The notes below the pieces were generated by a model. The model saw only the letters and a program-made list of their open reading frames with translations, did no database searches and was not told the DNA's origin. DNA of 64,000 nt from Crotalaria pallida (lineage: Eukaryota; Streptophyta; Magnoliopsida; Fabales; Fabaceae), in contig CM075655.1 in the NCBI GenBank assembly GCA_037953625.1, forward strand, positions 71,761,501 to 71,825,500, in the 5' to 3' direction. The translations under genes and the position numbers were made by a program. Of this stretch, positions 1 to 11,401 are shown piece after piece. Every line of letters begins with the position of its first letter. Positions within the stretch are counted from its first letter, which is position 1.

Positions 1-61
1 TATAGGAACCTAAGGAATGAAATAGGGTTAGAAAACCATCAAAATGGAATTTTGCCTCAAG

Positions 62-289
62 TAATCGATTAATTGGAAGGGTTTAATCGATTACTTGCTC
101 TCAGGTAAAATCACATTCAATGTTGCAGCAAAGTAATCGATTAACTAGGTGAGTTAATCGATTACCTTGTGATTTTCAGTGAAGTAATCGATTAAATTGG
201 TGAGTTTAATCGATTATTTGGCCTCTGAATTTTGTACTAGGTTGTTGCATTGAAGAAGTAATCGATTACGTAGAGGAAGTAATCGATTA
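62..289. repeat. Paired TAATCGATTA palindromes in LTR L1
   Basis: Eight perfect TAATCGATTA copies start at 62, 84, 134, 155, 185, 207, 259 and 280. They form four pairs with start-to-start distances of 22, 21, 22 and 21 bp. The sequence between and around the palindromes varies, so the conserved elements are the palindrome and the pair spacing. The cluster lies immediately upstream of the CT-rich leader. Confidence 0.9.
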
Positions 290-702
290 CTTTAAGCCAA
301 GTCTGATTAAAAACGCGTTTTCCCTTCATTCTTCCCAATTGTTTCTCTCTCCTCACACGCGACTTCTTCTTCTTCTCTCTCGACCTCCATAGTTTCTCTC
401 TCTAGGTTTTGAAGCAAATCTCCATGGAAACACCACAAATCACCAAATCAAAGCCATTAAACACCTCCAAATCAATTCCTAATGAATTCCCCTCTCTCAA
501 ATCTCATGATTTCTCCCTCTTTCTCATGAGATCCCAAATCACCCAAAACCCTAAGTTGGGTAATAAACTCATGGAGCCTTTCAATCCTTCAAGGAGTCAT
601 AGATCGAGTATGAGAGCAAGGAAAAGGAGCCTTAGGAGCTTGGATTAGAGCTTGATGAGTGGGTTTTGAGAAAACCCCAATTCCTCTTTCTCTTTCCTCA
701 AG

Positions 703-2000
703 GTAAGGGGTGTACTTTGGTCTAGTATTAGAGGAAGGGTTTAATTATAGTAATAGAGTTATAATTGGGTATATTATTGATTGGTTAGGTTGATGGGTAG
801 GAGGGTAGAGTATAGTTAGAAACTCTAAGTTTTAGGGATATGTTATATTAACTGATTTTGTGAATTGTTAGAATAGGAAGTGAAGAACCCTAGGAAGGTG
901 ATTTAAATTACAGTCCCTGAGACATACTTGAGTATGTCGACTGATTGTTGATTGATATTGTTTGTATTAATATTATTAAAGTGTATATAAGTAAATTGTA
1001 AATGACATTCATATAGTTATGCATTAAATAGGGCCAAGTATTTCTCAATTGAGTTTAAACCAATTAAATGACATTTTCTAAAGAACAAAGAGAGTCTTAA
1101 ATTCAATTGAGAAACACTTAGGATATTGGATCATGCATGGTGAAAAGGTGGACGTTAGGAGTAGGGGAAAAACATACGTTGCTTTGCGATTGATGAGGAC
1201 AAGAGTAAATGTTAGGAATTACTATGGAGGACTTTGATCTTCCAAAGGACATGGGTTCGCCACCCGTGTCGGGGATTGGTCCGACACAAACCTTAGTAAT
1301 TCTATTTACTTTGGCTCCTTGTGGCCAGTGATAGTGATTTCTGCTAGAGCCAATCTGGGCGAATCAATCCAGATTGTACGTTGTACACTACCCTAGAGGA
1401 GTGTGACGTATTGTGCAAGCGGGTGAGCGACATTCCTAGAGGATGTGAAGCACCCAAACAGGGGTTGAGAAATGCTTCCTCCTGGTCGGTTTTTCCCCGA
1501 GAGTGGAGGGTGTATGTGAGGGTGTATATTGTTATTGGAAAAGGGAAAAGTGAATTGTTATAGTACATTGTTAGGAAATGTTATTGTTATTGTTATTGAT
1601 CAAAGTTAAAGTGAATTGTTATAGTACATTGTTAGGATGAAAGCGAAAGGGAAAGTGTGAATGCATTGTTATAGATGCTTTAATTCATTGAATCCGATCA
1701 AAGTGTTAACGTTAATGGAATGAAAGGAAATGTTCAATATCGGATTCAAGAGTTAAACCATCTAAGTGCGACGATTGGCATAACATAATCATGTGATTGT
1801 GCATCATAGTACTATAGTAAAGTACTATACTATAAGTATATATATAACTTATAAATTGATTACTGTTGCAATGTATTATTATTAATTGAAGTGTGAATTG
1901 CCTAACTGCTATTGTTTGTGTGTGAATATATCGATTTATGATTTATTACTGTTTTTAAATGTTTTCTTTTATCTAGATTTCAAAGTACTCACCCTTACAG
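703..2000 (+). other. Putative LTR intron (L1)
   Basis: CAAG|GTAAGG at 703 follows the CT-rich leader, and a pyrimidine-rich stretch ends CCCTTACAG at 2000. The equivalent donor is kept on the minus strand in the related LTRs (CTAAAG|GTAAGG at 51594 and 39364). The acceptor is altered in the copy near 47860, where CTATTG replaces CAGTGG. Splicing is inferred from motif and position only. Confidence 0.45.
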
Positions 2001-2455
2001 TGGACATATTAGGTACATCAAGGAGACATACACACGGGATATCAAGGCCGAGAAAGTGATACTCTCGTCGGAGAGTATATTGTTAGGGTGACCTCACGGT
2101 CCCATTTGTAGGGCAACCATTTATAGATTCACATTGTAATAAATAGATTTTTGTAAATGTAATTGTAGTTAACGATTTTTATTCTGTTTAAGCATTTTTG
2201 TGAAATGGTAGATTTATATGTATATCCTTTATTTCGTTAAGTTTTGAAGTATGACATAGTATTATTTATTTTGAACTGAAAGTTATATTCTATTGTATAG
2301 AAAACTGTTCTGGACTGACAAGTTTAATATTATTCGGGGAAAAGTTCAATTTTTAAAGGAAGCTCTGTCAAAATTTTTATAAACCCCGAACGTTTTCCTT
2401 ATTAAACGTTAATTTTAAGTAATAGTTTTAGTAATAGAAAGTAGGATGTTACATT

Positions 2456-2615
2456 TAATATCTGTGTACTGACAGTGTAAATTTTTTTACATTGTCGGTG
2501 CATTATCCGCCATCAATATGCATTACTTTTACTTATAAGTCAACCAAAGCTAACCAATCAACAGTGAATAATATGTTGAGAGTGTAAAACACTTTACACT
2601 GTCAGTGTTATATTA
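2456..2615. mobile_element. MITE-like inverted-repeat element
   Basis: About 160 bp are bounded by imperfect terminal inverted repeats whose inner part, ACTGACAGTGTAAA, is perfect, with an outer TAATAT on both sides. A second shorter inverted motif (TTTACATTGTC...) lies just inside. There is no coding capacity. It starts 2-3 bp after the LTR end at 2453. The superfamily cannot be assigned because no clear target-site duplication is visible. Confidence 0.6.
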
Positions 2616-4105
2616 TTTTCTCATTTTGATAAGCACCAAGTAATAAAATTAATTGGTGACATTTACTAACATGAGAAATGAGAAGGTTACAATCAATACC
2701 TTAATTTAAAAGGTACTGTACGTGATAACTTTTATCAAATACATGAAAGCACATTCTAAAAGAGTTTTATGTACGAATTTGACTTTAATTTAATCAAGCT
2801 AATAAAATTAAAAGTTTCTTGAATTAAGCCAAACATATGATTTGATAAATTTTATCTGGGATCTGATTAATTTTAGCTTATAGATTTGATAATAAGAGAG
2901 TAGTAAAAATATAATGGAAAACAATTCCTAAACTATAAATATTTTATTTTTTTTAATGTAAATGCACATTATTTAAATCCGTATTCTCAATTTTCAAAGT
3001 TGATGTTAAGAGTTTATCTTCAATATCATCCAACAATATTTGAAGTCAGAATTCCAACCCATTTATTTCTTCACCGGGAATTAAATACCGCTTTTCAGTT
3101 TTTTTTCCCTGAACTGCATTCTTTGATTTTTTTAAAGGATTTTCTTAACTTTAATCCTGAGGATAAGATGCTTTATAAAGTATTTTTGCATTGAAAACTT
3201 AAACATTTAAGATTTGAAACTTAATAAATTTATGTTTCCGATACTTTTTTTTTAATATTTTTTAACCTATTATCCTCAGCCCTAAAGGGGGTTGCGGTTA
3301 AGCAAACCCTTTTTTTAATTACTCATTTCATTTTAATTTATCCATCAATTTAAAAATTCATATAAATTAAGAAATTTATTTAATACTTCAAATTTCAAGA
3401 GAAATATAGTATAATTTTATTATATTATCCTCTTATTATATTAATTATTACACATTTCTCATATTTTAAAATTTTAAAACTTAGGTTAAAATTAAAAAAA
3501 ATTAATTAATACATTCATAAATTCTTAAAACGACAAATAATTTAAAATAAGTTTATAAAGAGAAATTAAAAACGAGGAAATATGTTGTTTGCTTCTCTTA
3601 GTGCTATAAAACAACATTTAAAGCATTAGTAATAATTTTGTAATGTGCTTTATAAGTTTATATGCCTTCCTCTTTGGTAAAAAACAAAGGCTAATTGATA
3701 GGGTACTTATTGTGCTCATATGTATCCATTATGCTGGCATTGATAATGACTACTTTTAGGATGGACCCTCTTCTTTTTGTAGGGGAGTAAAGTCATCGAT
3801 CATTTTCTCTTTTTAAAAATTGTGATTTAATCAATTAAATTATTTTTTTACTCTAAAATATACTATAAAAAAATTGATTTTGGGATACATTAAAGAAAAC
3901 TTTAAGAACCAAATAAAAATAAATTCTTAAACAAAACTGAAACTCAAAAATAACTTTTATTTAAATATAAGCTCGAAAATAACTTAAAAACCAAAATAAT
4001 TAATTTTATCTTGAACAAAGCAGTTACCCCGATATGGAAGTTAAAGCTGCCACTGTTCTACTATATTTATCTTACATTCACAGAAAAAATCTTAATATAT
4101 TCAAC
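2616..4105. other. AT-rich intergenic sequence, no gene seen
   Basis: Low-GC sequence without a convincing ORF or transposon terminus. The longest ORF (3000-3194) has no recognisable domain and the composition of surrounding non-coding DNA. Confidence 0.6.
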
Positions 4106-4124
4106 GAAATAGTATCAAATAAAT

Positions 4125-4313
4125 CAACAAGGCCTAACACAGTTGACAATAGCTTGATTCCTTAACCATGATGTCAGGAGTTCGATTCCTGCCGTGAGCA
4201 TGGAAAAGGCTTGGTGCCTAGAGGCAAAGCCCAGTTAGGTAATCTCCACTTTTCGAAGGGGATTAGTCTTCGACTATAGGCTGGAACGTACCCTTAATGC
4301 ACGAAAAAAAAAA
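4125..4313 (+). mobile_element. tRNA-derived SINE
   Basis: A Pol III B-box-like GGAGTTCGATTCC lies at 4177-4189, about 50 bp inside a 190-bp unit that ends in an A-rich tail. The unit is flanked by near-identical 19-bp direct repeats: GAAATAGTATCAAATAAAT at 4106-4124 and GAAATAACATCAAATAAAT at 4314-4332. A long AT-rich duplication plus B box plus poly-A tail is the signature of LINE-mobilised SINE insertion. The two mismatches suggest an old insertion. Confidence 0.85.
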
Positions 4314-4552
4314 GAAATAACATCAAATAAATAAAAAATTACACACCCATATATATATATATATTATTTATTGAGGAGAGATTCATTTATACCAAGTTAA
4401 ATTATACCAATTTTTATATCGCTTGTAATTTTTGTATCAACTCAAATTTAATATAATCAATCGTTTGATTGAAAGTTTATATTTTTTAGATTGTCTATAT
4501 CAAATTTCATCAAAATAAAAAATTACTATTTATACTTCATTTTTATGTGTCA

Positions 4553-4660
4553 ACGAAATATCCGCTGGAACGTACCTTTGATGCACGAAAAAAAAAAAGA
4601 AAAGAAATAGCATCAAATAAATAAAAAAGTACACACCCATATATATATATATATATATAT
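4553..4660 (+). repeat. Second copy of the SINE 3' end and its flank
   Basis: From CGCTGGAACGTACC through GATGCACGAAAA, the A-rich tail and ACACACCCATATATAT, this repeats 4279-4363 with a few changes. The shared part runs beyond the right target duplication into flanking DNA. A local segmental duplication therefore explains it better than a second truncated insertion. Confidence 0.7.
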
Positions 4661-4833
4661 AATTACTATTAACGAAATATATGTTTTAAAAGTATATGAA
4701 AATAGAACTATTTGAATAAACATTAAATGATGTTTAAATTTTCTTAAATTTGACATAAATGATGTAGATAAATAACATATAGTTATTAATTAATAGATGT
4801 ATTAATGAAATTCACATTATATAAAATATTATG

Positions 4834-4836
<3 letters not shown>

Positions 4837-4873
<37 letters not shown>
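4837..4873. repeat. (TA)n microsatellite
   Basis: Uninterrupted TA dinucleotide run of about 37 bp. Shorter TA runs lie near 4341-4363 and 4639-4660. Confidence 0.9.
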
Positions 4874-4877
<4 letters not shown>

Positions 4878-6660
4878 CACATCTATTCGAAATACGAATC
4901 TCTCTTTTTCTCACATTCACGTACCCACCACTGCCAACAGTAAAAAGGTTAAAAGATTAAATTAAGTGGTGGAGTCTTAAACTTTCAAGTGAGTAGAAAA
5001 GTAGAATGAAGAATCGAGTATTGCATTATTATCCCACCTCGTAGGGTCATCTTAGGACCATGCATGCTTTCTTTACACATATTATATATAGTTATAATTA
5101 CAATTATTAAAAGATACATCACCTTATATATATCTATGTGACGACATAATATATTTAGAGAGTAATGGTTAGAAGTTCCAAGTTAAACAGTTTTACAAGT
5201 TCAATATGATACTCAAATTATGAAAGTTTTTCAATTTTCTTTGTTTGTTTAAGCCTTAATAATTGGTGAGGTTGATTCATAAAAAAATAGCTACTCATAA
5301 GCTAGAAAAAAAATTAATTTTGACGTAGTTCATATAATCATATACCAAATTTTTAAAATTTGGAAGTTGGAAATTTCGGATTTATCAAAAAACTATATCA
5401 ACTTGATAAATGTTGATCGAGAAAAATCGCCTTGAATGTCGGCCCTTAAGAAAAGCCAAAGTTAGAAGTATCACGTTAAATACCTTGACAAACTCTGCGT
5501 TACTAAAATCATGATGCTCTTTCATATAATATACTAGTTTTTAGGTTGAACTCTATTTAATATTTTAAATCCGGGCAATAGTTATATATAAAAGTAAGAT
5601 GAAATTTTTTGATACATAAAAATATGATGAAATTAATAACAAATAATAAATATCAAATGATAAAATTAAATTAAAATAAAATAATGTGTAATTAATTTTT
5701 CTGTAACCATTTGTGCTCTTAATTTATATTAGAATTGGTTAATTTAAATCGAGCTATATACATATAACGAGTGTTAAATCTCTTTTCTCGGTGTATCTTT
5801 TTGTCATTCACAAAATTCAAAGTATCATCCTTAATCATAACCAAGCTCTTTAACATTTACACCAACATGTTACTAATGTATTTAGCATTGTTATTCTTAT
5901 TTTATTTTATTTTATTTTATTTAAAGGTATTATGGTTATTCTTCTGGTTACTCATTTCGTGGAGAGACAGTAATCATTGTCGGCAAAGCAAGCATTACCC
6001 AAAGCTGAAACTGCTCACCCAACTAAAGATTCAATCTCATCACTTTCTCTGTTTCTGTTTGTCTCTTTCTCTCTCTAGAGGTTAAGCTTTTCTTCTCACG
6101 TATGGTGAATAATGCACTGCACCTACCTCTCTACATTTGTGGTTTAAAGGGAAAAGGAAAAGAAATATAATGATTAGTATTAGACGATAACGTCTTTATA
6201 CAAGAATCTTTTCCTGTTCCAATGCTCTAACTATGTAACCATTTTAATCTTTTCCCACCATATATATTTATCAATTATTATTATTTTCGGTTTTACTTAA
6301 TGGCTGACTTTATTTGTGTGTCTTTTTCCTGCCGGAAGAGCACATTAAGCAGTGATAGTTGACAGAAAGAAGAATGCTATTGTGACTTGTGCTTCAAGAT
6401 GATACTGTTTGTACCCTAAAAATAAATAAGAATAATATATAGATTGGATTTTGATTTTGTGGGTATTACTCAAATTAGTTCTTGAGATTATCGAAATTTC
6501 AAATTAGTTCCCAAGATAGAAACATGTCAGTTGTTTCTGCCAAAATTTTACTTTAAAGGTGATTGTTTCTACCCTTTTTGTGGTAGTATTATTACAGCAA
6601 TTAAGGGAGATTATGAATTCGTAAACTTGTGAAATTATAGCTAAATATAATTAAAGTGAA
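4874..6660. other. AT-rich intergenic sequence, no gene supported
   Basis: The 104-codon ORF at 5771-6085 is low-complexity and hydrophobic with no recognisable domain, and I do not call it a gene. A short internal near-repeat at about 6470-6525 (CAAATTAGTTC...GAGATTATCG and CAAATTAGTTCCCAAGAT) resembles sequence of dispersed legume repeats but cannot be classified. Confidence 0.5.
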
Positions 6661-6742
6661 GGAAACAGTAATAACTTCGCGAAGGGCCTGTTGGAGTATT
6701 GATTGGGTAAGAGCGTCTTTGGCCTTTGAAATTGAACAAGGT

Positions 6743-6984
6743 GCGCCTTCGATGCGGATGCGCCTTCAGTTGACTGATTGTATTGGAACTGAACAGGGGT
6801 CACCTTCTACAGGGTGCGCCTTTGGTTAACCGGTTGGGTTGGAACTGAACAGTGTATTGAGACTGAACTGGGGGTGCTTTTGACGAGGGTGCGCCTTCGG
6901 TTGACTGATTCTGTTGAAACTAAACATGATGCGCCTTTGACAGTGGTGCGCCTTAGATAGGGGAACTGAACAGGAGGTGCGCCT
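6743..6984. repeat. GGTGCGCC motif cluster, possibly an LTR U3 cassette
   Basis: At least seven GGTGCGCC or ATGCGCC motifs occur in a degenerate array with intervening GACTGATT and GGAACTGAACAGG phrases. At least two couples are 17 bp apart (GCGCC at 6743/6760 and 6931/6948). A CT-rich leader-like stretch follows (about 7005-7145). This copies the palindrome-cluster-then-leader layout of the LTRs elsewhere in the window. No LTR termini were identified. Confidence 0.5.
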
Positions 6985-7555
6985 TCAAAGGCCGCTATTA
7001 GACCTGCACACTTTCTTCTCCTTTTCTTTTATGGCGTTGTTGCAAACTCTGTTCCTCTAAGTTGTTGTTCTTGTTATTCTTGCCTTGTGTACTCTAGCTG
7101 GGCTCTGGCTATGACTCTTTTCTCTCCAGTAGTTCCCCTTCTTTCAGTATTTCTTACTAATGTTGCTATTGCGTTCTTTCTCTGAATTCCAGAGAGGAGA
7201 ACTAGTGTTTGTTGTGGTTGTTTTTTCCTTATGACCTCATGATCTGATGATCTAATGATGCCAAATGGGAAATAGGGGGGGAGGGTATTTATGCTACTCA
7301 CCCTTGGTCCATAGCATGCTCCCTTCATCTCTTTATTTACTGGATAATACATTTGTTTGCTAAATTTTCCTTGCTTTCTCTTTTGGTAGCGAACACAACA
7401 GGAGGGAGTATAAATAATTCCTCTTTTGGTGTTTGATAGGAATGAAATATAGCTAAAAGTGGTAAATAAGGGTGACAATGTGATGGGTGCAAGGCTCAAT
7501 GCTTGGAGGCTTATTGTAGAAGCTGTATATGATAACCGACTGCCAAAAGGTTAAT
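6985..7555. other. Unidentified sequence replacing the end of the gypsy pol
   Basis: At about 7555 the minus-strand Tat-like pol reading departs from the family just after YVDGSSNKKGS, and what follows has no recognisable continuation. The 141-codon minus-strand ORF at 7074-7499 has no known domain. A plus-strand CT-rich stretch suggests an inserted LTR, and GGAGGGAGTATAAATA at about 7402-7417 resembles one Stowaway terminus without a partner. Confidence 0.4.
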
Positions 7556-8985
7556 GTAGAGCCTTTCTTATTGCTTGACCCGTCAACGTATACTGACCAT
7601 AAGTTTTGAGAGACGTCCGAAGGGATATCTGTGAACTCAGTGACGAAATCGGCAAGAGCTTGAGATTTCATCGCCTTCCTCGGTTCATAGGCGATGTCAA
7701 ATTCGGATAGTTCGACAGACCACGAGACCATCCTACCTGCTAAGTCGGGTTTATGAAGCACTTGTCTGAGAGGTTGGGCTGTTCTTACCAATATTCTATG
7801 TGCCTGAAAATACTGTCTCAACCTTCGAGCTGACACGACCAAATAGTACGCAAGTTTCTCCAGTTTTTGATATCTCAGCTCCGGTCCTTGAAGTGCTCGG
7901 CTAACAAAATACACCGGGGCCTCAATACCTGACTCCTCTCTTACCAAAACCGAACTGACCGCCGTTTCTGCTACTGACATGTATAGAATGAGGTTTTCAC
8001 CAGGAAGTGGGCTGTGGAGGACGGGTGGGCTGGAAAGATACTCCTTTAATTGGTCAAAAGCTTGCTCACAGTGCTCGTCCCAAAGGAATTCTTTGTTTTT
8101 CCTAAGGAGCTGGTACCATGGCAAGGCTTTCCGAGCGGCTTGGGACAAGAATCTGGAGAGTGCCGCCACTCGGCCCGTGAGTTGTTGAACTTCTTTAAGA
8201 TTAGCTGGGCTCCTCATTTCAAGGATTGCTTTGCATTTATCTGGATTGGCTTCAATCCCTCTCTCGGTTAACATAAAACCGAGAAAAGAACCGGCTGAGA
8301 CTCCAAACACACACTTTTCCGGATTCAACCTCATGGAATATTTTCTCACTCGGTCTAATATTGTCGCGAGGTCCTGGGCATGGTTTTCTTGCTGTCTGCT
8401 CTTTGCAATAATATCATCGATGTATACTTCCATATTTGAACCGATCATTCCCTGAAAAACCTTGTTCATCATCCTCTGATAGGTGGCACCCGCATTCTTC
8501 AACCCAAAAGGCATGACATTATAACAATAAGTTGCCTTGTCGGTGATGAATGCGGTTTTATCTTGATCGTCCGGGAACATAGGGATCTGGTTGTAACCAG
8601 AGTAAGCATCCATAAAGGACAAGAGTTTGTAACCGGCTGAACTGTCGACGAGTTTGTCAATGACGGGAAGAGGATACTGGTCTTTAGGACAGACTTTATT
8701 CAAGTCCGTGTAGTCGACACACAACCTCCACTTTCCATTGGGTTTTTTGACCAAGACGGTGTTAGCTAACTAGTCTGTGTAGTCAATTTCCCTAATGAAA
8801 CCTGCTCGGAGTAATTCAGCAACCTTTTCTTCGATGGCAGCGGCCTTTTCAGCGCTAACCTTCCTTTTGCGTTGTGCCACCGGTTTCGACCCCGGAATGA
8901 TACTCAACTTATGGCAGATAAAATTTGGGTCGATTCCTGGCATATCCGCTGATGTCCATGCAAACAGGTCTTTATTTGAAATCAA
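7556..8985 (-). pseudogene. pol: Tat/Ogre-like Ty3/gypsy reverse transcriptase and RNase H (broken)
   Basis: The reading runs from the pre-RT segment (WTSADMPGI, then a basic KRKVS region) into a full RT. It keeps KWRLCVDYTDLNK, FMDAYSGYNQI, MPFGLKNAGATYQ and the catalytic YIDDI, followed by the first RNase H (LILYMSVAETAVSSVL, PVYFVSRALQG). A further YVDGSSNKKGS opens a second, archaeal-type RNase H, a hallmark of the Tat lineage (established knowledge). Two lesions are visible: a TAG at 8770-8772 where a Trp is expected, and loss of the second RNase H and the whole integrase at about 7555. The element cannot be autonomous. Confidence 0.93.
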
Positions 8986-9003
8986 CAGAGTGGTTAACTC
9001 CTC

Positions 9004-9734
9004 TCAAACATTTGCGGGTAGTTCAGATCCGAATTTTACTTGCCTAAGGGGGTCATTGGTCAATGTCAAGAATTCCCACTGTCCCTTTGGGGTTGGTCTA
9101 TTTCTGTCGGATTGGTCCCTTAAGTCCAGATCTGCAAGATTAACGTTGCCCTTTCCCAAAGAGACTTTTTCCAAATTGCTCGGATCCTTGTTTTTAACCT
9201 TCCCTAAACTGGCGTTGTAATATTTCCTTGCTGCTTCTTGCTCGGCCTTGACAGTCACCACTTTATCATCAGTTCCGACGAATTTCATAGCCAAGTGAAC
9301 TGTAGATACTACCGCCCCAAATGCCTGCAGAGAAGTCCTCCCAAGAATGGCATTGTAGGCCGCTGGGCAATCAACCACCAAGGGTTACTGGCCGAAGGCT
9401 ATTGTCCGAGGGTTACTGGAAGTTGAATGTACCCTTTTGGCTCAATGGTATCCCCCATAAAACCAATTAATTCACCTTCAAAGGGAGTGAGATTACATTC
9501 CCTGAGTTTGAGGGCTTTGAAGAGAGGGAAAAACATGATGTCCGCCGAGCTCCCTTGGTCGATGAAGACTCGTTTTACCTCGTAATTACCAATAAGGGCA
9601 GTAATCACCATGGGGTCATTATGTCCTGGAAGGATTCCATCCAAATCATCATCATCAAAAATAATAGGAACGTTTTTTGTTGATCTCTTGGCTATAGGCT
9701 TCTGACTGACTGCCAAAATTTGGTGGATGTATTT
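9004..9734 (-). pseudogene. Tat-like gypsy aspartic protease region (broken)
   Basis: The retropepsin active-site motif FIDQGSSADIMF lies near 9538-9569; Asp-Gln-Gly in place of Asp-Thr/Ser-Gly is usual in this gypsy branch. The C-terminal retropepsin block YNAILGRTSLQAF follows at about 9310-9350. A frameshift near 9390, next to a duplicated CCAGTAACCCT, separates the halves. A TGA at 9004-9006 replaces an Arg codon (CGA expected, a C-to-T change at CpG) just before the RT segment. The N-terminal side (KKYIHQILAVSQKP) is cut off by the copia element inserted at 9740 and continues after 15386. Confidence 0.88.
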
Positions 9735-9739
9735 CTTCC
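9735..9739. other. Left target-site duplication CTTCC of the gag-only copia
   Basis: CTTCC immediately precedes the TGTAAGATCC LTR start and recurs at 15382-15386 directly after the 3' LTR. The interrupted gypsy reading (Ala-Asp-Arg-Lys / Lys-Tyr-Ile-His) closes across the two copies. Confidence 0.97.
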
Positions 9740-10093
9740 TGTAAGATCCATGAAGAATGTTTTGATAAATGCCAAAAGGTTTTGTACAAGCTTCAAGTGT
9801 GTTGATCAAGTTCAAGCTCAACAAGCAACAACAAACATCAAGTTATGAAGAGAGAGCCAACTCATGAAGACTTAGTTTGGTAGTTTATGTTTTATTGTTT
9901 TATCTTTAGCCTCACAAGTCTATTAGTTTATGAGTTTGGGTAGAGTTTATTAGAGGGTAGTGAATCTCTTTTGAATGCATGATTATATCATATTTTGAGT
10001 ATTCACTTTGTCTAAAATCAATAGGTGGCTTAAAGGTTTGAAAGAAAAGGTTTAGTTTTTGAGAAAACAAGTTTTTAGTGATTTTTATGCTGA

Positions 10094-10283
10094 TTACTCG
10101 AGTAACACATATTTCACTCGAGTAAAATTTATCAAGCTTGCGGCTTACTCGAGTAACACTCATTTCACTCGAGTAAAATGTTTTCAGCTTTCGGTTTACT
10201 CGATTAATCATTATTTCACTCGAGTAAAATGTTTTCAGCTTTCGGATTACTCGAGTAACACTCATTTCACTCGAGTAACTTGA
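10094..10283. promoter_or_regulatory. Array of paired TTACTCGAGTAA palindromes (5' LTR)
   Basis: CTCGAG cores start at 10097/10117, 10148/10168, 10199 (mutated to CTCGAT)/10219 and 10250/10270. Every pair is exactly 20 bp apart and pairs recur every 51 bp. The same array is at 14148-14326 in the 3' LTR. It ends about 75 bp upstream of the TATA box, in the U3 enhancer position. Confidence 0.9.
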
Positions 10284-10354
10284 TCAGATATGGTTTTTTA
10301 AATACGTTTTTCACTTCTCAAAAGCCATTCTAAGTGCTCTAACTTTTGGTTATT

Positions 10355-10364
10355 CTATATAAAC
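10355..10364 (+). promoter_or_regulatory. TATA box of the copia LTR promoter
   Basis: CTATATAAAC lies downstream of the palindrome array and upstream of a CT-rich leader, as expected for the U3/R boundary. The copy in the 3' LTR is at 14406-14415. Confidence 0.75.
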
Positions 10365-10921
10365 CTTTTCCTAATCATTTCTATCATTGAGAATCAATTA
10401 GAATCATTTTGATACACAATTTTACAAAGAATCAAAGCCACACTATTCTCTCTCACTCTCTCAAGATCAAAGCTTTCATTTTTACATTCTTTGATCAAGA
10501 ACCTTGAATCTCTCATGTTGATCTTTTCATAGCTTTTGAAAGAGATTCATAGGATTGTTATTGTTTTTCATTTTGAGTTGTAATCATTGCAAGAGGCAAA
10601 CATTCTACAACATTGGAAGCCTTGATTTTGTGAATCAAGCAAGTTTCATTGGAAGCCTTGGTGAGGCATTTCATCAAGCACTTGGAAGCCTTGTTGAAGA
10701 ACAAGCATTTGGAAGTCTTGTGAGTGAAGCAAGCAATTGGAAGTCTTGTTGTGAGGATATCGGAAAGCAAGAGAAGAGGTTAGATTAGATATAGATAGGA
10801 TTACAAGGCAAGGGTGTGGTATCTCTTGTAGGCTAGCAAGAAGGAAGTCTTGTGAGGCATTTACTTGTAATTTGAGAAACTCTAATTCCTCATAGTGAAG
10901 AATCTCTCTTGGTTGAAGAGG

Positions 10922-10966
10922 GGACTGGATGTAGCTTTCAAGTGGATGAAAGTGAACCAGGATAAA
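10922..10966 (+). other. Conserved LTR hairpin with constant flanks
   Basis: GGACTGGATGTAGC, a TTTCA/TGAAA stem and GTGAACCAGGATAAA. Related elements are at 14973-15017, 27673-27711 and 38567-38610. The flanks are kept and the stem bases change together. Confidence 0.6.
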
Positions 10967-11332
10967 TCACTGTGTCGTATCTCTAAACTCTCTACTCTTT
11001 ACAATTCTTGTTATTCATATTGTTCTTGATTGAAAACCTAGAAAAAGTGATTTTTCATAATTGATTAAATTGAATCTTTATTGTGCAAAATTGATAAAGG
11101 GAAAATCATTTTCATAACTAGGTTAATCAATAAGAATATTGGTGTTGATTGTTTCCGCTAAATCTCTGATATAATATTTGTTAATTGATTGATTTTCATT
11201 GGTTTTAATCGTTTAGATTTGTTTCTTGCGAAAATCTTTCAAAGTTTCTATAACACCTATTCAACCCCCCTTCTAGGTGTTCTCCTAGTGTTTCCTAGTT
11301 GTTTCACCCACCGAGTGTAGTTTTCCAACAAT

Positions 11333-11344
11333 TGGTATCAGAGC
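11333..11344 (+). other. Primer-binding site for initiator tRNA-Met
   Basis: TGGTATCAGAGC starts two bases after the 5' LTR. It is complementary to the 3' end of plant tRNA-iMet, the usual copia primer. Confidence 0.95.
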
Positions 11345-11401
11345 TCGGTCGAAAGACACGAGCATAGAGCTTTTTCGTTAAAGATCCTTAAGGAAACTAC
11401 A

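Larger units (their letters stand above)
1..2453 (+). mobile_element. 3' part of a long Ty3/gypsy-type LTR (family L1)
   Basis: The sequence ends in GGATGTTACA, the mirror of the TGTAACATCC start of plant gypsy LTRs. Large parts match, in reverse complement, the LTR at 47358-52397: 1140-1360 matches about 51000-51210, 1491-1523 matches about 48240-48276, and 1800-2050 matches about 47820-48060. The layout is a cluster of TAATCGATTA palindromes (62-289), a CT-rich leader (about 320-700), a donor-like CAAG|GTAAGG at 703 and an acceptor-like CTTACAG ending at 2000. A perfect 8-bp hairpin lies at 2059-2078. The 79-codon ORF at 409-648 lies in the leader and I do not treat it as a gene. The 5' end lies outside the window, so solo LTR versus full element cannot be decided. 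Confidence 0.8.
9740..11330 (+). mobile_element. 5' LTR of the gag-only copia element
   Basis: The LTR is 1591 bp, starts TGTAAGATCC, ends TTTTCCAACA and is followed by a tRNA-Met primer site. It differs from the 3' LTR at three positions that I can see: 9794/13845 C/T, 9922/13973 A/C and 10764/14815 A/C. It contains four pairs of CTCGAG palindromes, a TATA box at 10355-10364 and the hairpin element at 10922-10966. ORFs at 10555-10788 and in the palindrome array are open only because of repeat structure. Confidence 0.97.

Noticed and set aside
409..648. 79-codon ORF with good start context
   Set aside because: It lies in the CT-rich leader of LTR L1. The related LTR on the minus strand (about 51650-51900) does not keep the frame.
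5771..6085. 104-codon hydrophobic ORF
   Set aside because: Low-complexity AT-rich DNA with no domain, splice context or conservation that I can see.
7398..7417. GGAGGGAGTATAAATA as a Stowaway MITE terminus
   Set aside because: Only one end is present, and no matching inverted repeat or TA duplication was found nearby.
9912..10283. ORFs of 117 and 74 codons in the copia LTR
   Set aside because: They lie in the 51-bp palindrome array of the LTR and are duplicated in the other LTR. A length divisible by three explains the open frame.
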